Source: Myxococcus dinghuensis (GTDB taxonomy: Bacteria; Myxococcota; Myxococcia; Myxococcales; Myxococcaceae). Taken from it: a stretch of 64,000 nucleotides of DNA. A program made the translations under genes and the position numbers. Shown here piece after piece: positions 11,261 through 20,180 of this stretch (position 1 is the first letter of the stretch; every line of letters starts with the position of its first letter). The DNA lies in contig NZ_JAKCFB010000010.1 in the NCBI RefSeq assembly GCF_024198235.1, forward strand, positions 186,001 to 250,000. Direction: 5' to 3'. Below the pieces are notes generated by a model. It saw only the letters and a program-made list of their open reading frames with translations. It had not been told where the DNA came from and searched no databases.

Positions 11261-12279
11261 GCGAGCTGCTCCGGCGCATGCTCTTCCTCCCGGAGGAGGG
11301 CTCCACGCTGGCGTCGCGCGTGGATGGCATCCACTTCTTCATCATCCTCACCACGTTCGTCGTGGGGGCGGCCATCGGCCTCACGGGCTTCGTCTTCCTG
11401 CTGCGCTTCCGGCGGCGCCATGCGCACGCGCTCACCCCGGAGGTCCTCGCGCCCGTGTGGATGGAGGCGCTCTTCGTCTCCGTGCCGCTGTTGTTCTTCC
11501 TGCTGTGGGGGGCGCTGGGCTACCGCGACTACGTCTGGTCCCGCTCGGCGCCACCGGACGCGCTGGATGTCTACGTCACCGGCAAGCAGTGGATGTGGAA
11601 GTTCGCCTATCCGGAGGGCCCGGGCGCGGTGGACGTGCTGCACGTGCCGGCGGGGCGCCCGGTGCGGCTGCTCATCACCTCGCGCGACGTCATCCACTCC
11701 TTCTACGTGCCCGCCTTCCGCCTGAAGATGGACGCCATCCCCGGGCGCTACACGGAGACCTGGTTCGAGGCCGTGCGCCCGGGGCGCTACCCGGTGCTGT
11801 GCGCGGAGTACTGCGGGCTCGACCACTCACACATGCGCGCGGAGGTGGTGGCCCTGTCTCCGGCCGAGTTCGAGGTGTGGCGCACCCAGCAGGGCGGCGA
11901 CCAGGTGGCCTCCGGCGCGGGTGTTGCGGAGCCGCTGGTGGAGCAGGGGCGCGTCGTCGCCACGCGCGCCGGCTGCTTCCAGTGCCACACGGTGGACGGC
12001 ACGCCGCACATCGGCCCCACCTGGAGGGGGCTGTACCTGCGCGAGGAGCCGCTGGACACGGGAGGCACCATCCGGGCGGACGTGGCCTACCTCACCGAGT
12101 CGATGATGGAACCACAGGCGAAGGTGGTCGCGGGCTACGCGCCGGTGATGCCGTCGTTCCAGGGGCGGCTGAGCGCGGGGGACGTGGCCTCGCTCGTCGA
12201 GTTCATCCAGTCGTTGCGGCCGGAGCGCCCCGTGCCTCCCACCGTGCAGGAGCCCCGGTATGAGCTTCGAGGTCGCTGA
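11257..12279 (+). CDS. coxB: caa3-type cytochrome c oxidase subunit II (CuA and haem c)
   Basis: A 340-residue subunit II with two N-terminal transmembrane helices (about residues 25-48 and 65-87) and a periplasmic cupredoxin domain. CuA ligands are visible as CAEYCGLDHSHM (Cys182, Cys186, His190, Met193) and the upstream His in DVIHSFYVPAF. A C-terminal cytochrome c domain has CFQCH at residues 240-244 and a late Met (PVMPSF) as likely axial ligand. The fused haem c defines a caa3 oxidase. There is no lipobox, and the N-terminus begins directly in a cytosolic segment. The gene overlaps coxA by 20 bases. Confidence 0.95.
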   Translation: MSELLRRMLFLPEEGSTLASRVDGIHFFIILTTFVVGAAIGLTGFVFLLRFRRRHAHALTPEVLAPVWMEALFVSVPLLFFLLWGALGYRDYVWSRSAPPDALDVYVTGKQWMWKFAYPEGPGAVDVLHVPAGRPVRLLITSRDVIHSFYVPAFRLKMDAIPGRYTETWFEAVRPGRYPVLCAEYCGLDHSHMRAEVVALSPAEFEVWRTQQGGDQVASGAGVAEPLVEQGRVVATRAGCFQCHTVDGTPHIGPTWRGLYLREEPLDTGGTIRADVAYLTESMMEPQAKVVAGYAPVMPSFQGRLSAGDVASLVEFIQSLRPERPVPPTVQEPRYELRGR

Positions 12280-13897
12280 GCCGGCGATGCCGCGCGAGCA
12301 CTATCTCAACGCGCGGCGGGGCGCGTGGTCGTGGCTCACCACGCACGACCACAAGCGCATCGGCGTGATGTTCCTGGTGGCGCTGCTGTGCACCTTCCTC
12401 CTGGGCGGAATGTTCGCGCTCGCGCTGCGGCTGGAGCTGCTCACGCCAGGGGAGACGGTGATGGGGCGGCTCGCGTACAACCGCGCCTTCACCCTCCATG
12501 GCGTCATCATGGTGTGGCTGTTCCTCATCCCCTCCATCCCCACGACGTTCGGCAACTTCCTGCTGCCGCTGATGATCGGCGCCCGGGACGTCGCCTTCCC
12601 ACGGCTCAACCTGGCCAGCTTCTACCTGTTCGTGGTGGGCGCGGTGATGACGGTGTGGGCCATCCTCGAGGGCGGCGTGGACACGGGCTGGACCTTCTAT
12701 ACGCCCTACAGCACCGCCACCGGCACGGACGTGCTGCCCGTGCTGATGGGCGTGTTCGTGGTGGGCTTCTCCACCATCCTGTCCGGCCTGAACTTCATCA
12801 CCACCGTCCACACCATGAGGGCCCCTGGCATGGGGTGGATGCGGCTGCCCCTCTTCGTGTGGGCCATCTACGGGACCTCCATCATCCAGGTGCTGGCGAC
12901 GCCGGTGCTGGGCATGGTGCTGCTGCTCGTCGCGTTGGAGCGGGTGGTGGGGGTGGGGCTGTTCGACCCGGCGCGCGGCGGAGACCCGCTGCTGTACCAA
13001 CACCTGTTCTGGTTCTACAGCCACCCGGCCGTCTACATCATGATCCTCCCCGGCATGGGCGTCATCAGCGAGGCGGTGAGCGCCTTCTGCCGGAAGAACC
13101 CCATCAGCTACCGCGTGCTGGTGTGGAGCACGGTGGGCATCGCCTTCGTCGGCTTCCTCACCTGGGGCCATCACATGTTCGTGTCCGGCCAGTCCGTGCT
13201 GGGGGCGGGGACGTTCAGCATCCTGTCCATGCTGGTGGCCATCTTCACGGCGCTGAAGATCTTCACGTGGACGAGCACGATGTACCGGGGGAGCATCTGG
13301 ATGTGCACGCCGTTCACGTACGTGCTCGGCTTCATCTTCCTGCTCTTCTTCGGTGGCATGAGCGGCGTGGCGGTGGCCGTGACGTCCGCGGACCTGCACT
13401 GGCACGACACGTACTTCGTGGTGGCGCACTTCCACTTCATCATGGTGGGGGCGTCGCTGATGGCGTTCCTCGCGGGCCTGCACTACTGGTTCCCGAAGAT
13501 GTTCGGCCGGTGCTACCCGGAGGGGCTGGGCGTGGGCACGGCCGTGCTCATCATCTTCGGCTTCATCACCACCTTCCTGCCGCAGTTCCTGCTGGGGAAC
13601 ATGGGCATGCCGCGGCGCTACGCGGACTACCCGGAGCACTTCCAGCCGCTGCACGTGGCGTCCACCGCGGGCGCGTCACTGCTGGGGTTCGGCTTCCTCA
13701 TCATCGCCGCGTACCTGGGCTGGTCCCTGCGTCATGGCCGGGTGGCGGGGAGGAACCCCTGGGGCAGCCGCGGCTACGAATGGCACAGCGACTCGCCTCC
13801 ACCGGAGGCCAACTTCCACGAGCCGCCCGTGTTCCCCTATCGGCCGCACGACTACTCGCGGCCGGACCTCCAGCCGGAGGTGGGCCATGCGGCCTGA
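12260..13897 (+). CDS. coxA: caa3-type cytochrome c oxidase subunit I, A2-type
   Basis: A 545-residue, about twelve-helix haem-copper oxidase subunit I. It reduces oxygen and pumps protons. Ligands seen are the low-spin haem His in FTLHGVIMVW, the CuB His255 in WFYSHPAVY, the His pair in TWGHHMF, and the two haem His in VAHFHFIM. The usual HPEV glutamate is replaced: Tyr253-Ser254 precede His255, and Ala257 stands where Glu occurs in A1 oxidases. This is the YSHP signature of A2-type oxidases such as the Rhodothermus marinus enzyme. ATG at 12260 lies inside the coxB 3' end. Confidence 0.95.
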   Translation: MSFEVAEPAMPREHYLNARRGAWSWLTTHDHKRIGVMFLVALLCTFLLGGMFALALRLELLTPGETVMGRLAYNRAFTLHGVIMVWLFLIPSIPTTFGNFLLPLMIGARDVAFPRLNLASFYLFVVGAVMTVWAILEGGVDTGWTFYTPYSTATGTDVLPVLMGVFVVGFSTILSGLNFITTVHTMRAPGMGWMRLPLFVWAIYGTSIIQVLATPVLGMVLLLVALERVVGVGLFDPARGGDPLLYQHLFWFYSHPAVYIMILPGMGVISEAVSAFCRKNPISYRVLVWSTVGIAFVGFLTWGHHMFVSGQSVLGAGTFSILSMLVAIFTALKIFTWTSTMYRGSIWMCTPFTYVLGFIFLLFFGGMSGVAVAVTSADLHWHDTYFVVAHFHFIMVGASLMAFLAGLHYWFPKMFGRCYPEGLGVGTAVLIIFGFITTFLPQFLLGNMGMPRRYADYPEHFQPLHVASTAGASLLGFGFLIIAAYLGWSLRHGRVAGRNPWGSRGYEWHSDSPPPEANFHEPPVFPYRPHDYSRPDLQPEVGHAA

Positions 13898-14537
13898 GGC
13901 CTCCCTGCCACCCGTGGTGCCACAGGCCGGGCACTTCGGTGACGAGGCCTCGCGCCAGGACGCCGCGCACCTGGGCATGTGGATCTTCATCGCGTCCGAG
14001 GTGATGCTCTTCACGGCCCTCTTCACCGCCTACGCGTTCTACCGGTACGCGTACCCGGACGCGTTCCATCAGGGGCGCCTGCACATGGAGGTGGGGTTGG
14101 GGACCCTCAACACCTATGTGCTGGTGACGAGCAGCATCCTGGTGGCGCTGGCGATCTCTGCGGTGCGCGCGGGGCGGGACCTGCGCGCCGGGGGGTTGTT
14201 GCTGGGGGCGTTGGCGCTGGGGGTGGTCTTCCTGTTCATCAAGGGCGCGGAGTACACGCAGCATGCCCACGACGGCGCATTGCCCGGCGCCTGGTATGAC
14301 TTCGAGGCGTTCTCCATGCCCGGCGCGAGCCTCTTCTTCACCCTGTATTGGGTGATGACGGGCGTCCACGCCGTCCACGTGCTGGTGGGGATGGGCGTCC
14401 TGTCCACCCTGGCCGTGCGCGCGCTGTCGGGGCATTTCAGCGTCGCGTACCACACGCCGCTGGAGCTGGGCGGCATGTACTGGCACCTGGTGGACATCGT
14501 CTGGTTGTTCCTCTGGCCGCTGTTGTACCTGGCCTGA
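13887..14537 (+). CDS. coxC: Cytochrome c oxidase subunit III
   Basis: A 216-residue membrane protein with five predicted helices, of the CoxC/CtaE family. It has 'AAHLGMWIFIASEVMLF' at residues 26-42, the 'GAEYTQHAHDG' loop, 'SLFFTLYWVMTGVHAVHVLVG' around residue 150 and 'LGGMYWHLVDIVWLFLWPLLYL' at the C-terminus. It stabilises subunit I and aids proton uptake. The ATG lies within the last codons of coxA (11-base overlap). Upstream in-frame codons are open but would duplicate coxA sequence in another frame. Confidence 0.95.
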   Translation: MRPEASLPPVVPQAGHFGDEASRQDAAHLGMWIFIASEVMLFTALFTAYAFYRYAYPDAFHQGRLHMEVGLGTLNTYVLVTSSILVALAISAVRAGRDLRAGGLLLGALALGVVFLFIKGAEYTQHAHDGALPGAWYDFEAFSMPGASLFFTLYWVMTGVHAVHVLVGMGVLSTLAVRALSGHFSVAYHTPLELGGMYWHLVDIVWLFLWPLLYLA

Positions 14538-14551
14538 GGGGAGGCGCGCGC

Positions 14552-14923
14552 ATGGCGGGCTCGCTGAAGATGCTGGGGGTGGGGCTGGGGCTGCTCGTGC
14601 TCACGACGTTGTCCTTCGCGTTGTCGCGATTGCACACCGGGACCCTGGGGCTGGTGGTCGCGCTCGTCATCGCCGCGGCGAAGGTGGGGCTCATCGCGTT
14701 CTTCTACATGCACCTGTCGGAGCGGCAGGGTGGGCCCCGCCTGGTGATCGCCACGGCGTTCGTCTTCGTCGCCATCCTCATGGGGCTGGTGCTGGTCGAG
14801 GCAGGTGACCGCGCGGCGCCGACGATGCCGCCCGGTCCCTTCCAGCCGCTGCTCCTGCCGGGGCGGTCCACGGTCCCGAAGGTGGCGCCTCCCCGGGCCA
14901 GCCCCGGAGAGGGGAGCCCCTGA
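14552..14923 (+). CDS. coxD: Cytochrome c oxidase subunit IV (CtaF/CoxD-like)
   Basis: A 123-residue membrane protein with three transmembrane helices. The second carries 'VIAAAKVGLIAFFYMHLSE', the hallmark of prokaryotic cytochrome oxidase subunit IV proteins. The C-terminal 40 residues are Pro-rich and probably disordered. It closes the respiratory operon after a 14-base gap containing GAGG, a plausible ribosome site, seven bases before the ATG. The downstream neighbour is convergent, so transcription probably ends near 14925. No SCO, haem A synthase (ctaA) or haem O synthase (ctaB) gene accompanies the operon in this window. Confidence 0.88.
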   Translation: MAGSLKMLGVGLGLLVLTTLSFALSRLHTGTLGLVVALVIAAAKVGLIAFFYMHLSERQGGPRLVIATAFVFVAILMGLVLVEAGDRAAPTMPPGPFQPLLLPGRSTVPKVAPPRASPGEGSP

Positions 14924-14930
14924 GGTCGCG

Positions 14931-15461
14931 TCAGGAGCGCGCGCCCTCGGACACGTGACGACGCGGGCCCGCCACCAGGGTCAGCATCCGCCGGACGGGA
15001 ACGACGAGCGCGAGCGACGCGCCGAACGCCAGGTGGAGCAGGAGGAACGCCCCATTCGGAGAGGCCCTCGCCAGCGGTGGGGAAGCGAAGGGCACCACCA
15101 GCGAGGGCATGAGCGCTTGGAGCCCCAGGGCCATCAGCAGCCCGAGGAAGAGGGCGGTCACCGCCGTACCCCCGCGTGGTAGCAGCAGTGCGAACGCGGT
15201 GCCCAGTCCTCCGGCCAGGGCAAAGTGCAGGAGCAGTCCCAGCACCACCGCCCAGGCTCCGCCGGGCGCGGCGCGGAAGAAGAGGCCTCCCGCCAGCCGC
15301 GCCCCGTACCAGACGTCGCCGTGCGAGAGCGCACCCAGGGGCATCGAGAGCGCCACCATGAGGACGGCCCCTATCAGGCCGGCGAACGCTCCCGGCAGGA
15401 ACACGTCACGAAGAAGGCTCCAGGACGACGGAGAGGCTTCGGTCGTGTGCGTTCGAGCCAT
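14931..15461 (-). CDS. Integral membrane protein of unknown function
   Basis: A 176-residue protein with four or five hydrophobic helices: residues 21-39 (GAFAGLIGAVLMVALSMPLG), 62-85, 90-105, 108-125 and 140-160. Charged tails flank them. No known motif is seen. ATG 15461 is chosen because the sequence upstream (open to 15626) is Arg/Pro-rich and does not look like a continuation of the membrane domain. Only seven bases separate its stop from that of coxD on the other strand. A role near respiration is suggested by proximity alone. Confidence 0.6.
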   Translation of the reverse strand: MARTHTTEASPSSWSLLRDVFLPGAFAGLIGAVLMVALSMPLGALSHGDVWYGARLAGGLFFRAAPGGAWAVVLGLLLHFALAGGLGTAFALLLPRGGTAVTALFLGLLMALGLQALMPSLVVPFASPPLARASPNGAFLLLHLAFGASLALVVPVRRMLTLVAGPRRHVSEGARS

Positions 15462-15650
15462 GACCACCGCATGCGGGGCGCGCTTTCCAGAGGCCCCAGG
15501 GGCTCGGCCGATGGCGACACGCCTCGGGGGGAGCACGCCCTGTGCCCCTCGCGAAGGGAGGGGATGGGGCGCCTCGGGTGCAAGGCCCCCACGAGGGCGA
15601 GGGGAGTACGCGCGTTCGACATTCATCGTCCTTGCCGCGGCAGAGAAGGC

Positions 15651-18050
15651 TCAACCTTCGGCCCGCAGCGCCTCGTCTGGCGGGATGCGCAGGGCCCGGC
15701 GGACGGGCACCCAACTTGCCAGCAGGGTCACCACACCGAGCAGCGTCGGCACGGTCACGAAGGTGACTGGGTCGAACGTCTGCACGCCGTAGAGCATGCC
15801 GCCGAGACTCCGGGCGAAGAGGGCCGCGCCCACCAACCCGGCGACGACTCCCAAGCCCGCGAGCCGCATACCCTGACCCATCACGAGCCCCACGACCTGG
15901 GCGTCCGTTGCTCCAAGCGCGACTCGGATGCCGAGTTCGCGGGTGCGCTGGCTCACGGAGTATGCAAGGACTCCGTAGAGACCCACCGCCGCCAGGGTCA
16001 AGCCCAGCATGGCCAGCGCGGTGAACAGGCTGCCCATCACCTCCGTCCACCCGTAGCTTTGCTGCACCACTTCCGCCAGGGGACGCACCTGGACGAGCGG
16101 CAGCGCAGGGTCCACCGCGCTCAATTGTTCGCGCAAGCCCGGGGCCAGTGCCGCGGTTCCGCTCCGCGCGCGGACCGCCAGGTACATCCTGGGGAGCAGG
16201 AACTGCTCCACGGGCATGTACACCTCGGTGGCGGGTGCTTCCGTCAGACTGCCGTGATGGATGTCTCCCACGACTCCGACGATCTCGCGGAAGGGTTGCT
16301 CGTCGAAATCCAGCCGCACCTGCTGCCCCACGGCGCTTCTTCCCGGAAAGTAGCGCTTGGCGAACGCTTCATTGACGATCAGGACGGGGGGCGCTCCCTC
16401 GACATCCTCCGGGCCGAACGCCCGCCCATCGCGCAGGGACATGCCCACGGAGGCGAAATAGTCGGCGCTCACAGCGCGGAAGTTCACAGGTGTGCGCGCC
16501 GACCTTGCATCGACGGACTCACCCCAGAGCACGACGGGGGTGAACGCATTGCGCCCGCTGAGTGGGACCGCGCTGGTAAGACCCGCCGCGTCGACCCCCG
16601 GCAGTGCCCGCACTCGCGTCAGCAACTCCGAAAGGACACGGCGCCGGCTCGCATCGTCCTGATAGGTCGCTCCCGACAGGAACATCTCTGCCACGGTGAC
16701 GCCCTGCGGCTGGAAGCCAAGCGGCACGGCCTGCAATGCATGGAGGGTGCGCAGCATCAGCCCGGCCCCCACGAGCGGCACGAGCGACAAGGCGACCTGG
16801 GCCACCACCAGCGCGGCGCGCAGCGCGCCACGGCCTCCTGTGGCGCCACGGCCTCCACGCAAGCCTCCCAGGGCCATGCGTCCGTCGTTGTGCGCGGCCC
16901 GGATGGCTGGAATCAATCCCGACAGGAAGCAGGTGGTCAGTGACAGGCCCGCGGCAATGGTCAGGACGTGCGGCTCGAGCCGGAGCTGCTCCGGCAACAG
17001 TCCCTCTGGCACCAGCGTCCGCATCATCTTCATGCCCCACAATGCCAGCATCAGGCCCGTGGCCGCGCCAGCGAATGCGAGAACCGCGCTCTCCACGAGG
17101 AACTGACGCGCGAGCTGCCAGCGATTGGCTCCCAGTGCCACGCGGATCGACACCTCTCGTTCACGGGTGGTGGCGCGGGCGAGCAGCAGATTGGCGACGT
17201 TGGCGCAGGCAACGAGAAGCACCAGGGCAACCACCCCGGCCAGCAGCAAGAGCCGCGTGCGCGCTCCCTCTACGAGCTGCTCATGCCAGGGCGCAACGCT
17301 GACGCCGAAGTTCTCGCCTGGGAAGTCCTGGGCCAGCTCGGCGGAGACTCGCTGCAGGTCTGCGAGTGTCTTGTCGTAGGTGAGCCCAGGTCGCATGCGC
17401 CCGACCACCCGGAGGATGCGGACCTTGTTGTCGTGCTCCTCCGTCGGCTTTCGCGCCAGGGGCTTCCATATCTCCACACCGGGCGCGAACTGGAAGCCGG
17501 GGGGGAGGACACCCACGACCGTGTGGGGCTGGCCGTCGAGCGTCAAGGCCCGGCCGAGGAGCGCCGAATCTCCCCCGAAGCGGCGCAGCCATAGCTCATG
17601 GGAGAGGACGATGACGCCGTCTCGTCCCGGGACCTCTGCGTCCGTCTCCCACGCATGGCCCAGGATGGGTCTTACTCCAAGCAGGTTGAACAGGCCCGCC
17701 GTCGCGCGGGCGGTATGCAGTCGCTCGGCGGTTCCCTCTCCCGTGAGCGTCAAGTCCGCGAAGCCCATTCCCTCCAGACCCGAGAACGTGTGGGTCCGCT
17801 CGCGCCACGCCGCCAGTGCTGGCCAGGAGACCATGGTGCGATCCCTCCCTGGTTCCTGCTGCCAGACACGGACCAGCTGGTCTGGTTCGGGGTAGGGCAA
17901 CGGTTGCAGCAGGACCTGGTAGATGATGCTGAAGACCGCGGTCGTGGCGCCCACGGCCAGCGCGAGGGTCGTCACGACCATCACCGTGAAGACTCGTTCG
18001 CGCAGCAGCAGGCGCAGCGCCAGGCGGAAATCTTGGAGGAGGGCGTTCAT
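15651..18050 (-). CDS. ABC-type transport permease, ADOP/MacB-like duplicated permease
   Basis: A 799-residue membrane protein with two MacB-type halves. Each has a periplasmic MacB_PCD domain after a transmembrane helix (helix 1 near residues 20-42, helix at about 420-445) and an FtsX-like three-helix core. The second core sits at about residues 670-790, with the 'TRELGIRVALGATDAQV' coupling motif. The first half contains the matching 'REVSIRVALGANRWQL'. This duplicated form of about 800 residues is the acidobacterial duplicated orphan permease (ADOP) type. No ATP-binding gene lies next to it, consistent with 'orphan'. Start at ATG 18050 (MNALLQDFRLALRLL), typical for the family; the longer frame to 18185 is Arg-rich and unlikely. 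Substrate unknown. Confidence 0.85.
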   Translation of the reverse strand: MNALLQDFRLALRLLLRERVFTVMVVTTLALAVGATTAVFSIIYQVLLQPLPYPEPDQLVRVWQQEPGRDRTMVSWPALAAWRERTHTFSGLEGMGFADLTLTGEGTAERLHTARATAGLFNLLGVRPILGHAWETDAEVPGRDGVIVLSHELWLRRFGGDSALLGRALTLDGQPHTVVGVLPPGFQFAPGVEIWKPLARKPTEEHDNKVRILRVVGRMRPGLTYDKTLADLQRVSAELAQDFPGENFGVSVAPWHEQLVEGARTRLLLLAGVVALVLLVACANVANLLLARATTREREVSIRVALGANRWQLARQFLVESAVLAFAGAATGLMLALWGMKMMRTLVPEGLLPEQLRLEPHVLTIAAGLSLTTCFLSGLIPAIRAAHNDGRMALGGLRGGRGATGGRGALRAALVVAQVALSLVPLVGAGLMLRTLHALQAVPLGFQPQGVTVAEMFLSGATYQDDASRRRVLSELLTRVRALPGVDAAGLTSAVPLSGRNAFTPVVLWGESVDARSARTPVNFRAVSADYFASVGMSLRDGRAFGPEDVEGAPPVLIVNEAFAKRYFPGRSAVGQQVRLDFDEQPFREIVGVVGDIHHGSLTEAPATEVYMPVEQFLLPRMYLAVRARSGTAALAPGLREQLSAVDPALPLVQVRPLAEVVQQSYGWTEVMGSLFTALAMLGLTLAAVGLYGVLAYSVSQRTRELGIRVALGATDAQVVGLVMGQGMRLAGLGVVAGLVGAALFARSLGGMLYGVQTFDPVTFVTVPTLLGVVTLLASWVPVRRALRIPPDEALRAEG

Positions 18051-18111
18051 CAGGGGCTCACGAGGGAGTGACCTGCCAGGATGCTGCGGGCGACTGCTCC
18101 GAACCTGTCGG

Positions 18112-19635
18112 CTACCTCCGTGACGCCGCGTCCGGGTGGCGTCCTTGCTCACCTGACGTGACCAGGACCTCGGAAAGCGCGGCACGGGCGCCCTTCATCA
18201 GGTCGGTGAGCTCCACGGGGGCGCGCAGGCTCCTCGCCGTCAGCGTCAACGTCGAGAGGTCGAGCCGCCGGTCCGACGGAACCGCGAGGTGGTCCGACAC
18301 ATGTCTCAGCGCGACCCCGAAATCGTATCCCACGCGCGGAGAGAAGACGCTCGTGGGGGTCGCCCGGCGCGTGTTGCTCAGGCACCAGAGCGTGAGCTGA
18401 TAGGACATGATCCGCTTGGGGCCGGTCGGTTGTCGTCCCAGGGTGAGCCGCACCTGCTCGCCCCGCGCGTTCGGCGAGGCGAACCGGACGTCGAACCCGA
18501 TGCCCTTGGCCTTGGTCATCAGCCTGTCGAACGCCCTGCACGCGGCGCCGGGTTTTCCGCCCGGCGGCGGACGGTGGTTCCTGGCGCCCTCCAGCTTCGC
18601 CTTGTCGGCCTGCTCCCGCGGAATCAAGGCGTTCGCGAGGTTGGCGTCCTTGAAGATGGCGCCCTTGAGGTTGCACGACAGGAACCTCGCGTGGCGGAGG
18701 TCTGCCTGGGTGAAGTCGCAGTCACGCAGATCGCAAGCCTCGAACTCGACCCGGAACAGCTTCGCGCCTCGGAACGACGAGCCCTTCAGCTTCCAGCCCT
18801 GGATGCTCGTCGGTTCCTTCCACGGTGGCGCGCGCGTGAGCCGGGCCTCGGTGAAGTCACTCTTCAGCGCCTTCACGCCGCTCACGTAGCCAGCACCCAC
18901 GAGATTCGCCCGCTGGAAGGAGGACCCACTCACGTCCGGCACGTCCACGGAGGCCGAGTCCCAGAACGAGGGCGTCAGGCGCGCACCGGAGAAGTCCCCC
19001 TTGCGCCGGGCGACCCGCGGCGGCTTCGCCTCCTTCACGGGCTTCGATTTCCTCGCAGGCTCCTTCTTCGGAGGAGGTAGCCGCTTTTCGTCCCAGGCTT
19101 CGAAGGCCGTCGTCCCGAAGACGTGCCCCTCCACGAGATGCTGGAGGTATCTTTCGTCCGTCACCTTCACCGAGAGGTCGAAGTGATGAAGACGCTTCCA
19201 CGCGGCGTCGAGGAAGGCTCCCATGCCCTTGTCCTCGAGCGGAGACAGTTCGCGCCGGGCCTTGTACAGCAACCCGTCGCTGGCCCCGTTGTGTCGCGCG
19301 AGGAGGCGCGAGCGCGCCACGAAGCGCGGCGTGTGTTCGGCGTGCCACCGGTCATCCCAGACCGCGGCAGCGCCCACCTCCGAATGAAGAGGTGACTCGG
19401 CCTTTCCTGCCTTCTTCGCCAAGGCGACCTGCTTCTTCGCCACCGCCTTCGGTGCCCCCCTCACCAGATAATCGATGTCACTCGCGCGGCGCTTCGCATC
19501 CAGGAGCAGCATCAAGGCGAAGGCCCTGCCTGTGCCGAAGTCCCTTGGGCCGCCAGCAAACCCCGTCAGGCAGTGCAGGGTGACTTCCCGTCCCGCCTTC
19601 TTTCCCACCCGCACATAGAACGTATCCGTGGACAC
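18112..19635 (-). CDS. Pentapeptide-repeat protein
   Basis: A 507-residue protein. The N-terminal half (1-215) is unrecognised, ending in a Lys/Pro-rich linker. Around residues 220-350 there is a pentapeptide-repeat region with A(D/N)LXX-like steps: FSGARL, SFQRANL, DFTEARL, SFRGAKL, CDLRDCDF, ADLRHARF, CNLKGAIF, ANLANALI. Such repeats form a right-handed quadrilateral beta-helix, usually a protein-binding scaffold. The C-terminal 150 residues are again unrecognised. GTG 19635 is chosen because GGAGG lies five bases upstream; the frame runs on to 19701 into transposon-derived DNA. It sits between the IS remnant and the permease, 61 bases from the latter. Confidence 0.72.
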   Translation of the reverse strand: MSTDTFYVRVGKKAGREVTLHCLTGFAGGPRDFGTGRAFALMLLLDAKRRASDIDYLVRGAPKAVAKKQVALAKKAGKAESPLHSEVGAAAVWDDRWHAEHTPRFVARSRLLARHNGASDGLLYKARRELSPLEDKGMGAFLDAAWKRLHHFDLSVKVTDERYLQHLVEGHVFGTTAFEAWDEKRLPPPKKEPARKSKPVKEAKPPRVARRKGDFSGARLTPSFWDSASVDVPDVSGSSFQRANLVGAGYVSGVKALKSDFTEARLTRAPPWKEPTSIQGWKLKGSSFRGAKLFRVEFEACDLRDCDFTQADLRHARFLSCNLKGAIFKDANLANALIPREQADKAKLEGARNHRPPPGGKPGAACRAFDRLMTKAKGIGFDVRFASPNARGEQVRLTLGRQPTGPKRIMSYQLTLWCLSNTRRATPTSVFSPRVGYDFGVALRHVSDHLAVPSDRRLDLSTLTLTARSLRAPVELTDLMKGARAALSEVLVTSGEQGRHPDAASRR

Positions 19636-19852
19636 GAGGTCCTCCCCTCGAAGCTGTTGTCGACGACCGACCCATCTGGCCACCGAACGCCCGAGACTCA
19701 AAGCGGCATCTCCGATGAAGATGCAATCCGATCACCGTTGACGGATGCGGGCCCTCGAGCGGCGCGCGCAGCGCCGCGGGCACGTGCTCGCGGCTGGGGA
19801 GTAGAGGCAGGAAGCCAGGGAAGTGCCGCCTTCGCGTGGTGGCGCTCACCCT

Positions 19853-20107
19853 TTTTGCTTGGACCTCCTTCAGCACCTCGATGTCCAAGTCCCGCTCAGC
19901 CAGCAGCTTCTTCAGTCGGGCATTCTCCGCCTCCAACTGCTTCAGCCGCTTCGTGTCGTTGGCGTCCATCCCCCCGAAGCGCTTGCGCCACGCGTAGAGC
20001 GTCGGCTCGCTCACCCCGTGCTTCTTCGCCGTCTCTGGCACGGACGATCGCTCCGCCTCGCGCAGAATCGCGACCAGCTGCTCTTCGCTGAACCGACTCT
20101 TCTTCAC
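19853..20107 (-). pseudogene. IS3-family transposase OrfA remnant
   Basis: From GTG 20107 the translation is a normal IS3-type OrfA of about 85 residues. It has a helix-turn-helix (SRFSEEQLVAILREAE ... KKHGVSEPTLYAWRKRFGG) followed by a leucine-zipper-like coiled coil (DTKRLKQLEAENARLKKLLAERDLD) and 'VLKEVQAK'. Normally this leads to a stop or a programmed frameshift into orfB, the catalytic DDE transposase. Here the frame runs on into unrelated sequence down to 19478 with no stop, and no orfB is present. The element is therefore broken and cannot transpose by itself. Confidence 0.8.
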
Positions 20108-20180
20108 CGCCTGCCTCCGTCGTGCCCGGAGACGGCATCTTCTCAAGCTTCACGTGGTCCGAAGATCCCAGGGCGTGTCA
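19853..20180. mobile_element. Fragment of an IS3-family insertion sequence
   Basis: Contains the orfA remnant plus its upstream region. Read leftward, a possible outer end begins TGACACGCCC at 20180; IS3 ends begin with TG. No matching inverted repeat is visible at the other side, where orfB and the right end should be, so only the left part survives. The end position is inferred. Confidence 0.5.

Noticed and set aside
12203-13654. Minus-strand frame rich in His/Glu/Gln opposite coxA
   Set aside because: Mirror of a hydrophobic GC-rich gene; His/Gln richness comes from codon complement, not from a real protein.
19636-19852. orfB remnant of the IS3 element
   Set aside because: Translated in all frames I see no DDE-transposase motif; only a run-on of the orfA frame.
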